64,000 bases of DNA from JADLHS01 sp049840435 (GTDB taxonomy: Bacteria; Verrucomicrobiota; Verrucomicrobiia; Limisphaerales; JADLHS01): positions 62,001 through 126,000 of the forward strand of contig JASGKY010000013.1 of the NCBI GenBank assembly GCA_049840435.1, written 5' to 3'. A model generated the notes under the pieces. That model did no database searches. It saw nothing but the letters and a program-made list of their open reading frames with translations, and had not been told where the DNA came from. Positions within the stretch are counted from its first letter, which is position 1, and the number at the start of each line of letters is the position of its first letter. Below, piece after piece: positions 8,756 through 16,699 of the stretch. A program made the position numbers and the translations under genes.

Positions 8756-11700
8756 ATGTCATCATCCATCCCATTCGCGCGATTTGCCAAACGGATTGGA
8801 CTTTTTGTGTTTGCCGCGTTTGGGCAGGTCGCGTTGACCGAGGCTGCGCCCTTGAGTCATACCCATGACGCGACCCCTTTGGGCTTAAACACGTTTGTAT
8901 TGCGAGGGATGGCGGTGCCCAATGGGACGACGAGCAGTGCTTGGTTTGAGTGGGGGCAGCAAGGTGGTTTTACCGCGACCACCCAGGTCACGAATGTCGG
9001 CAGTGGTCGGGCGGTTGTCTGGCTGACGGCCACGATTTCCAATCTGACTCCCACTGCCGTTTATCAAACTCGGTTGGTGGTCAGTAATTCGACCGGTATC
9101 AAATACGGCGCGACGCGATGGTTTACGCCGCGCCGATCACTGACGGCGTGGGGGGCGGGTAATTATGGCGAGACTGTTGCCCCGCTTGGGGCGGGCAAAA
9201 TGGTAAGTGCGGTTGCCGGCAGTGCTGTGAGTCTGGCGATCAAGCTCGACGGCAGCGTTTCGGCATGGGGATACAATGGCACGGGCCAGACCGATGTTCC
9301 CAATAATCTTACCAACGTGAGTATGGTGGACGCTGGAAGTGGAAGCTCCCACAGCTTGGCGCTACGCCATGATGGTTCCCTCGTTGCCTGGGGTTTTGGT
9401 CAGTATGGGCAAGCCAATGTTCCCGTTGGGCTGAGCAATGTCGTGATTCCAGCTGCTGGTATCTGGCACAGTGCGGCGCTCAAATCCGACGGCCGGGTGG
9501 TTTGCTGGGGGCGTAACAACTATGGTCAGCTCAATTCATCAAGCTTTACCAACGTGGTTTCCTTGGCCGTTGGTGGCTATCACAGTCTGGCTTTGAAAGC
9601 CGACGGCACGGTAGTGGTCTGGGGATGGCACGGATATGGTCAGACAAATGTTCCCGCGGGCCTGAGCAATGTGGTGATGGTGGCTTCTGGTTACGCGCAC
9701 AATCTGGCCTTGCGCGCCGATGGCACTGTCGTTGGCTGGGGCTGGGACAGCTACGGTCAGGCCAGCGTCCCAGTTGGTTTAAGCAATGTAATCAGTATCG
9801 CATGTGGTTCTCAGCATAGTGTGGCGCTCAAGACCGATGGGACTTTGGTGGGATGGGGAGAAAGTTCTTACGGGATAACGACCACGCCGGCTGAGGTCAC
9901 CAACATCGTTTCCGTCAGCGCCGGAGGTGCGCACAATCTGGTTCTCGCCGATAATATTCCGCCGCAGGCGCTGGAACAGTCGGTGCGCGGCGGGGCAAAT
10001 AACGATCTGATCATCCAGTTGCGAGGTTCGGATCGCAATGGTGATAGCTTGAGTTATCGCATCACGACGCTTCCGGCGGTTGGTAATCTGTTTCAATGTG
10101 TGGACGGAAATCGCGGGACGCCAATCCTCGCGGCGAATACCCTGATTAGCGATCCGTTGGGCCGTGTCATCTTTGCCCCGGCGGCCAATGGTTATGGCGA
10201 CCCGTATGCCAGTTTTAGTTTTGTAGCGAATGATGGTGAGGCGGATTCCACGCCGGCACCAGTGTCCGTCAGCATTGATCACCTGCCTTACGTGGTCACA
10301 CAACATGCGTCGGATCTGCGTCCCACGACGGCAACCTTGCAGGGCATGGTCCTGGCCAATGGGTTTGCCACCACGGCATGGTTTGAGTGGGGTGAGCGCG
10401 GCGCGTTGAATCAATTGACTCTGCCGGAGCTGGCCGGCAGTTCCGGCAACGTGGTGCGAATAAGTGTGGCGCTTTCCAATCTTCTGGCCGGGCGCACTTA
10501 TCAATTCCGGCTCAACATTAGCAATGTATTTGGGATTAAGCAGGGTGGTTGGCAGCAGTTCACTACCGGTGAACGATTGGTAGTCTGGGGAAGTAACGGA
10601 TACGGCGATGATGTGCCTCCCTCTGATTTACACGATGTCGTCGCCGCGGATTCATTCTATACCCATTCGCTGGCACTTCGCTCTGATGGGAAAGTTCTCG
10701 CGTGGGGGGATGGTTCTTCCGGACAACTGAATGTGCCGGTGGGCTTGAGCAACGTAGTGATGGTGAGCGCCGGTTACTATCATAGCCTCGCCCTGCAATC
10801 GAATGGCTTGGTAACGGCTTGGGGTGGGAGTAGCACGTACGGCTCGATGTCGCCTCCTCCTGGCTTGAGCAACGTCATCGCGATCGCTTCCGGGTATGCC
10901 CATAATCTCGCGCTGCGCTCGGACGGGACCGTTTGTGCCTGGGGTTACAATGGGCAAGGGCAAACCGATGTTCCCATTGGCCTGAATCGGGTGGTCGCCG
11001 TTGCGGCTGGATTTAACCACAGCCTGGCGTTGCAGATCGATGGCACCGTTGTAGTTTTTGGCGGATCCGATACGCCGGTGGATTTGCAGGACGTTGTCGA
11101 AATCGCTTCCAAGTGGAATTTCAGTCTGGCGCGGCGAGCGGACGGGACCGTCTTTTCCTGGGGCGGAACGGCGGAACAGGAGGTGCCGGAAAATCTCAGT
11201 AATGTGGTAGCTCTTGCCTGCGGCAGCAGTCATTCGCTGGCGCTTCAGGCCGACGGAAAAATTCAAATGTGGGGGACGGCGTCCGTCGGCACCGGCCCGG
11301 AGGGAATGGGGAGTGCCGCAGGCATTGCCGCCGGTGCCGCGACTGGTCTGGCTTTGGCAAACGTCCGGCCTCAATCCCAGCCCATGGTGGTCCACGGACC
11401 TGCCAATCATGATCTCGTCATCACCTTGGAAGGCTCTGACGCCAACCGCGAAACGCTAAGCTTTCGCATCCTTACCTTGCCGCAGCATGGCGCTTTGTAT
11501 CAATGCAACGAGGGCACGCGCGGCGCGCTCATCGCCAGCACCAACACACCGGTCAGCGACCCCGCCGGGCGCGTGGTTTTTGTTCCCGTGCCGGAAGAGT
11601 TCGGCAATCCCTATGCCAGCTTTACATTTTTGGTGAGCGATGGCGCATGGGATTCCGTGCCCGCTCAAGTCACGATCGACATCCAGTCATCCCGGGCCTT

Positions 11701-13415
11701 TACGCAGTCGCCCGATGACATTCATGCCGACCAGGCAACACTCCACGGGATCATTTTGCCCAACAGCTTTGCGGCCATGGCTTGGTTTGAATGGGCGGAA
11801 CGCGGTGGTGACTACGCAAACGACTGCGCCCATCCCTGTCAGCGATAGCGCCGTGCCCGTTCGGACCAGCGCCATCATTTCCAATCTTCAAGCCCGGGTC
11901 GTTTACGTATGCCGCTTGGTGGTGAGCAATGCGAACGGCACGTGCTTTGGAGCGACAAAATTATTTATCACCGGAGGCAAAGTCCATGCTTGGGGAAACA
12001 ATTATGCCCTGCAATTGGAACTGCCGGCATCCTTGACCAACATCGTGGCCGTCGCCGCCGGCGGGGCTCATTGTCTGGCTTTGAATACGGAAGGAAAAAT
12101 CACGGCCTGGGGCTGGTCGTACTATTCCAACTATGGACAGACCAATGTTCCACCCGCGGCGAGTAACATCATCGCCATCGCGGCGGGCGGGGCGCATAGT
12201 TTGGCCTTGCGGCGGGATGGTATCCTCGTCGCGTGGGGGGCCGGACAGCCCGGGCAAAGTGATCATCCGCACTACGGTCAGTCCATCGTTCCGGCTGGGT
12301 TGAGTAACGTCGTTGCGATGTCGGCGGGCGGATTTCACAACCTCGCCTTGCGTGATGATGGCACCCTGGTTGCCTGGGGGGGATGGGATCCGCTCCTTTC
12401 GAGTGTGCCGCCGGGCTTGAGCAACATCGTCGCCGTCGCCTCGGGGTCGTATCATAATTTAGCGCTCCAAGCCGATGGGACCGTCGTGGCTTGGGGAAGT
12501 AATAGTCGCGGGCAGACCCAGGTGCCGGTGGGTTTACAAAACGTCATCGCGATTGCCTGCGGCAATAGCCACAGTCAGGCCCTGCTTTCAAATGGCACCG
12601 TCGTTGTCTGGGGGGAACACTATAACAACAGCGAGGGAACGCGGACTGGCCCGATACCTGCCCCAGCTCAGTTGACGAATGGCGTTGCGATCGCCAGCGG
12701 CGCCAATCACAGCGTGGCTCTGCAACATAACGGGTCCATCATCGCTTGGGGTTATGATCCCGATTTATTGACCGCCGTCCCAGTAAGCTTGATCGAGGCG
12801 GCTGCCATCGCTACCGGCCCGGACGTTAATCTGGCCATTGGCGGACGTTGGGGGCCGACAGTTGACAGTCAATCAGTGACTGGCCCGGCCAATTACGATC
12901 TCGAAATCACCTTGGGGGCACACGACAACGACGGTGATCCACTGGGATTATATCTGACGGCTTTGCCAGTTGCCGGGCAGCTTTACCAATATGCCAGCGG
13001 CACGCGCGGGTCGCCCATCACGGCAACGAATACCTGGATCAGCGACAGTGAGCGAAGAATCCTCTACGCCCCTCCGACGAATGCTTTTGGAACGCCATAC
13101 ACCAGCTTCCGTTTCGCGGCCAATGATGGCGAACTGATTTCCGCCGCCGCCACGATTTCTATCAATATCGATCCGCCATTGCCTGCCGAAATCACGAGTT
13201 GCGGATATGCCACCAACGGGGCATTTGCCTTGGGCTTCACGGGAGACGCGAATACTCCTTATCACGTGCAGACCTCCACCAATCTGACCGACTGGGAATA
13301 TTTGGGTCCCGCCACCCAAAGCCCACCGGGAGTTTTTTACTTCATTGATTCATCCGCCAAAGATCACGCCCAGCGCTTTTATCGAATCAGCGCTGACGCA
13401 CTGAATGTTCCATAG
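8756..13415 (+). CDS. Giant exported RCC1-repeat protein with three seven-repeat blocks (one frameshift)
   Basis: Frame one runs to 11848; the adjacent frame continues to 13415. One base too many near 11804-11812 (after AWFEWAERGG) explains the break, and the joined protein would be about 1,552 residues. After a signal peptide it shows the same architecture three times: a fibronectin-III-like module (AWFEWG...YQ.RL..SN), seven RCC1-type units (core HSLALRxDG.V.AWG), and a cadherin-like module (LSYRITTLP...ASFSFVANDG). A C-terminal 70-residue module ends in FYRIS. Seven RCC1 units per block match one closed seven-bladed propeller each. The likely location is the cell surface or outside the cell, perhaps in adhesion; the ligand is unknown. 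Confidence 0.8.
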
Positions 13416-13481
13416 TGGAAGCCTGGATTTGGCGACCGGCTTTGTTCCATCCGTCTGGTCAATTTGGAAGTTGGACAGGCC

Positions 13482-14552
13482 TCACTGACCGGACTTGCTC
13501 CCATCCAAATCTGCGCGCGGACGCACCACGCGGAACGTATCCCCCGTGTCTTCCATCTCGTAAAGATGCGCGCGGGTCGTCGGCTTGCCGAAGGGATGAT
13601 GCAACACGAGCATCCATTGGTCCTCGAAGGTTTTGAACAGCATCCCGTGCCCGCTATCGCCGCCGACGAGTGGCTCGAGTTGTTCCCACGGTCCTTGCAA
13701 TGTGCCCGAGCGCGACCGCGCGATGGTCTCCACGTAGCCGTCGCGATTGTAACTCGCCCACAACATCACGAGCTTGCCGGTCTTGGTGCGATACAACTGC
13801 GGCCCGTCGGTCACGTATTGATTCTGGCGCGTGCTCGGCTTCCGTTCCGCGTTGATCCACGGCGCGTCCGAAGCTTTGAAGAGATGGATGGGCTCGCCGA
13901 CGGAATCCGACAGATCATCCTTCAAGCGGATGGCTTCCATCGTGCCGTCAATCACCTGAATCCATTCATGCGCGTAAACCATCCACGGCTGACCGGCGGG
14001 ATCAACGTAAAGCGTGCCGTCGAGCGTCATGAAATTCGTCGGCGGATGCGGCCCGGTTTTCTTGAGCACCGCGAACGGTCCATCCGGTGTCGCACTTTCG
14101 GCCACGATCGAGCCGCGCAGATGATTCGTGCGCCAGACTTCGGGCGGCGTGGACAGGATCGCGTCGTTGTTGTGCAACGTGGCGAAGAGGTAAAACTTCC
14201 CTTTGTATTCGTGGACCTCCGGCGCCCAGACACCGTGACGCGGATTCGCCCAAATACCATCTGGCACGGTGAACACCACGAACGGCCCTTCCCACTCGCG
14301 CAGATCCTTGCTCTTGTAAGTGACCACGCCGGACCGCTCCAAGCCCTGCCGCGGCCCGCTCGCCGTGTAGAGGTAATACGTCTTCGTCGGTTGATGCGCG
14401 ACGATGAACGGATCATGCACGCGGACATCGGCGAGTTTCAAACCCTGCCGCACCTTCAATCCCTCCGGCGCGTTTGTTTGCGCTGAAGCCAGCGCGCTGC
14501 CCGCCAGGAGCAGCAGCAGTGGCAGCGAGAATCTTTGAAATAGAGTTTTCAT
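13482..14552 (-). CDS. Exported glycoside hydrolase family 43-like protein
   Basis: A 356-residue protein with a signal peptide (cleavage near ASAQT) and a five-bladed-propeller pattern. VRVHDPFIV contains the aspartate expected to act as general base. HGVWAPEVHEYKGKFYLF is the characteristic second-blade sequence, LDGTLYVDPAGQPWMVYAHEW probably brings the pKa-modulating aspartate, and the TDGPQLY region follows. GH43 enzymes cleave arabinan, xylan side chains or galactan, so this is a candidate plant- or algal-polysaccharide enzyme acting in the periplasm or outside. It converges on the RCC1 gene with a 66-base gap. Confidence 0.85.
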   Translation of the reverse strand: MKTLFQRFSLPLLLLLAGSALASAQTNAPEGLKVRQGLKLADVRVHDPFIVAHQPTKTYYLYTASGPRQGLERSGVVTYKSKDLREWEGPFVVFTVPDGIWANPRHGVWAPEVHEYKGKFYLFATLHNNDAILSTPPEVWRTNHLRGSIVAESATPDGPFAVLKKTGPHPPTNFMTLDGTLYVDPAGQPWMVYAHEWIQVIDGTMEAIRLKDDLSDSVGEPIHLFKASDAPWINAERKPSTRQNQYVTDGPQLYRTKTGKLVMLWASYNRDGYVETIARSRSGTLQGPWEQLEPLVGGDSGHGMLFKTFEDQWMLVLHHPFGKPTTRAHLYEMEDTGDTFRVVRPRADLDGSKSGQ

Positions 14553-14600
14553 CGTTCAAAAGGCTGGAATGCAAATCCAGTTCCAACAATCAATTGCTTG

Positions 14601-14691
14601 GAACTCATCACTTCTCGGTGGGGCAAAGCTGCCGCTTTGCCTGATTTGGGGCGGCGCAGCAACGCCGCCCTACCATTTATGAGATGAGTTC
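14601..14691. repeat. MITE-like palindromic element with three-way-junction fold
   Basis: Terminal inverted repeats GAACTCATC (14601-14609) and GATGAGTTC (14683-14691) enclose a second outer stem (GGTGGGG region with CCCTACC, one wobble). Within it are two perfect hairpins: GGCAAAGC-TGCC-GCTTTGCC (14622-14641) and GGGCGGCG-CAGCAA-CGCCGCCC (14649-14670). The plan (outer stem plus two inner hairpins) is the same as in the element at 7940-8010 although the sequence differs. It lies in the gene-free stretch before the accessory region. Confidence 0.6.
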
Positions 14692-14703
14692 TAGTCCGCT
14701 CAA

Positions 14704-14745
14704 ATGGAAGTTCAACAGGTGGAATTATTCAAGCGCGGCTTTATG
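14704..14745 (-). repeat. Degenerate copy of the purB 3' end (copy D)
   Basis: Read on the minus strand, this stretch gives HKAALE, a stop, then FHLLNFH, which aligns with FKKWELEKLYLLSFHH of copy B (19122-19220) and ELEALCSLDFHF of intact PurB. The first 30 bases match copy B at 25 of 30 positions by eye. It has the same orientation as purB. It is the outermost of four purB-tail copies and is interpreted as the far boundary of inserted DNA. Confidence 0.55.
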
Positions 14746-14753
14746 CAGTGGCT

Positions 14754-14830
14754 GGTAGGGCGCGTCACGCCGTGCGCGCCACTGGTGGCCGTCCGCAAGG
14801 ACCGGCGCGCACGGAGCGACGCGCCCTACC
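14754..14830. repeat. Long palindromic dispersed repeat (GGTAGGGCGCGTC type)
   Basis: Perfect 13-base arms GGTAGGGCGCGTC (14754-14766) and GACGCGCCCTACC (14818-14830) enclose a second perfect 11-base stem, CCGTGCGCGCC with GGCGCGCACGG, separated by a 3x3 internal loop. The apex holds GTCC-GCAA-GGAC, a hairpin with a GNRA-class tetraloop. As RNA this would be one very stable rod. I know this motif class as frequent in related Verrucomicrobiota genomes; no coding content is visible. Confidence 0.75.
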
Positions 14831-14930
14831 TGAAATCCCCAATGGTTGTCGCAGCACCTCTGGCGGCAAGCAACCACCATGCTTTTCCTGACACCGGACG
14901 GGATAATCCTGACGCCTTGCGCGATATTCC

Positions 14931-15126
14931 GTGGCGCTATTTTGGATTTAGCGCCACCGACTGGTCTGTTCCTGACAAGGATTACCCCAAACCTCGACGC
15001 CGGTTGTCGCAATCTGTGGCGCTATTTTCAAAATAGCGCCACTGGTTGTTCCAGTCCTTCAAAGGTCTGCTGTGATCCTGACACCGCGGGCTCTGGACCG
15101 TGGCGCTAAATCAGAAATAGCGCCAC
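14931..15126. repeat. Array of three regularly spaced hairpins (GTGGCGCTA/TAGCGCCAC)
   Basis: Three 27-base hairpins with identical nine-base arms start at 14931, 15016 and 15100, a period of 85 and 84 bases. Their centres differ: TTTTGGATT, TTTTCAAAA (almost fully self-complementary) and AATCAGAAA. The spacers share fragments such as ACTGGTnTGTTCC and TCCTGACA, so this is a decayed tandem repeat rather than a CRISPR array. A poorer match to a spacer (GGTTGTCGCA) lies near 14843. The bases between 14831 and 14930 show no gene. Confidence 0.65.
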
Positions 15127-15265
15127 AGTCTGCTTGAAACCGTGTATCGGTTGCTCCTACCTTGACGCCACTCCCGGGTCTCATCAGGGAAAAAATCGCA
15201 ACCGTCGTAGCGTTCCTTGCTCTGGTTGCAAGGGGATGCGCTGGCGGAACAACGTTAATCCGAAC

Positions 15266-15892
15266 ATGCGTTGCCCCAAACTTGGTTTCCGCAACAAATC
15301 TGCGTTGGCTCAACTCCTCATCTGCCAACGCGTCGTCGCCAACCTCACCCGCGCGCCCAAAGCGCAACTGGTCAACGTGGCTCTGGCCGAGACGCGGGCT
15401 GCTGTCGCCGCGGCGCGCACGAGTCACGAACGGTTGGAGAAGTTGAAAGCTGACCTCAAAGCCGAAACCCGGCGGCGCGATGAACTCTTGCGCCTGGCCC
15501 GGGACAAAGTCACGCGCGCTCAGCTTGGGCAGTTCAACAACCTGAACCATCACGCCGAACAAGCGCAAGCCGCCGGCATGGAACTGCCCGGCTCGAAACG
15601 CCGTTCCGTGGGTGAGCCCGCCAAAGTTGCTAACCTGCGCGCCGTTCCCGCCACGCATTCCACCGACATCACCTTACGCTGGGAACGCTCCGTGCGCCGT
15701 TGTTCCTTTGAGATCCAGATCCGGCTGGAGGGCGAGCCCGAATCCGAATGGCAACATCACCACGTCTGCCTGCGCCAACGCTGCGAGATCAAGGGCTTGA
15801 AATCCGGCGGCCTGTATTGGTTTCGCGTCCGCGCCCACAACGCCCACGGCTCCGGCCCGTGGAGTAATCCGGTGAGTGCCAGGGTGAGGTGA
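15266..15892 (+). CDS. Small fibronectin type III domain protein
   Basis: About 208 residues from the ATG at 15266; a longer frame opens at 15134 but its first 44 residues are cysteine- and asparagine-rich and look non-coding. Residues 1-110 are helical (ALAQLLICQRVVANLT..., LEKLKADLKAETRRRDELLRLARDKV) and resemble the helical N-termini of similar small Verrucomicrobiota proteins. The C-terminal 90 residues form a fibronectin-III domain ending YWFRVRAHNAHGSGPWSNP. No signal peptide is seen. The last 72 bases occur again at 16627-16698. Function unknown; an adaptor-like role is only a suggestion. Confidence 0.6.
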   Translation: MRCPKLGFRNKSALAQLLICQRVVANLTRAPKAQLVNVALAETRAAVAAARTSHERLEKLKADLKAETRRRDELLRLARDKVTRAQLGQFNNLNHHAEQAQAAGMELPGSKRRSVGEPAKVANLRAVPATHSTDITLRWERSVRRCSFEIQIRLEGEPESEWQHHHVCLRQRCEIKGLKSGGLYWFRVRAHNAHGSGPWSNPVSARVR

Positions 15893-15963
15893 GTAATATC
15901 GCTTTTCGTTGCTGAGTTTAAGCCCGGCATTGAAAACCGGCGCTGAACCGATATATCAAGCAC

Positions 15964-16614
15964 ATGAAATTCCATTGGTGGTGGATACTGGTGGGGCTGG
16001 GTGTTCTCTGGATGATCGGTTGGGCGGTCAGTGTGATCATTTCCGTCTGGTTCAATCCGCTGGATAGCGACGACGACAAACACCAGAGCGTCCGTGATCG
16101 CCTGGTGGGACAGGCCATCTTCAATTGGTTTCTCTGGCCGGCGGTGCTTCCCCAACTTTTAGACCGTCGAAAACTCTTGCGCGACATGAAGACCGGCAAG
16201 CGTCCGAATTGGATCATGCTCGAGAAAGGTGAGGAGGGTGCTCGCGAGTGGACGCTTGCTGACGGCACGGTATTCCAAGCCTCGGCTTCTACTTCAGGAG
16301 AATCCTCCAAGCCGGCGGATATCACCGCTGATTACGAAGACAAATCCATCACGGGAGAAATATACTATCGCGTCGGCATGATTGCGCCGACGCCGCAGCC
16401 GCCTAGGGATTGGACCCAACTGGAATTTCTGTCCGCTGACCCTGACTCAGATCCGGAGGATGAAGATGATTCCTTCGACCGCTACCAGATCAAAGTGCAA
16501 CTGCCGCGGGGCAAATATCAGGTGGAGTTCCGCGTCCCGGACCGAACCGGCAAGCTGGAGGAATGCGCCGCAGTCACATTGATCATCTCCGACCCTGAAG
16601 ATTACAACTTGTGA
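15964..16614 (+). CDS. Membrane-anchored hypothetical protein
   Basis: A 216-residue protein with a strong N-terminal membrane segment rich in tryptophan (about residues 4-30) and a second weaker hydrophobic stretch (LVGQAIFNWFLWPAVLPQLL). The rest is soluble, acidic in the middle (DPDSDPEDEDD) and ends in a beta-like segment (YQIKVQLPRGKYQVEFRVPD). I recognise no family. It lies between the FnIII gene and a second copy of that gene's 3' end, which suggests it arrived with the duplication or insertion event. Confidence 0.55.
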   Translation: MKFHWWWILVGLGVLWMIGWAVSVIISVWFNPLDSDDDKHQSVRDRLVGQAIFNWFLWPAVLPQLLDRRKLLRDMKTGKRPNWIMLEKGEEGAREWTLADGTVFQASASTSGESSKPADITADYEDKSITGEIYYRVGMIAPTPQPPRDWTQLEFLSADPDSDPEDEDDSFDRYQIKVQLPRGKYQVEFRVPDRTGKLEECAAVTLIISDPEDYNL

Positions 16615-16626
16615 GTGAAACACCGA

Positions 16627-16698
16627 TTTCGCGTCCGCGCCCACAACGCCCACGGCTCTGGCCCGTGGAGTAATCCGGTGAGTGCCAGGGTGAGGTGA
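16627..16698 (+). repeat. Second copy of the FnIII gene 3' end
   Basis: These 72 bases match 15821-15892 with a single difference (TCC to TCT). They encode FRVRAHNAHGSGPWSNPVSARVR and the same stop, but lack an upstream start or domain. The copy ends one base before the stop of the TIR-STAND gene on the other strand. It marks a recent duplication or recombination junction. Confidence 0.9.
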
Positions 16699-16699
16699 A

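Noticed and set aside
14931..15126. CRISPR-like array of repeats and spacers
   Set aside because: Only three repeats, each with a different centre, spacers of 57-58 bases with shared fragments, and no cas genes in the window. A decayed tandem hairpin repeat explains it better.
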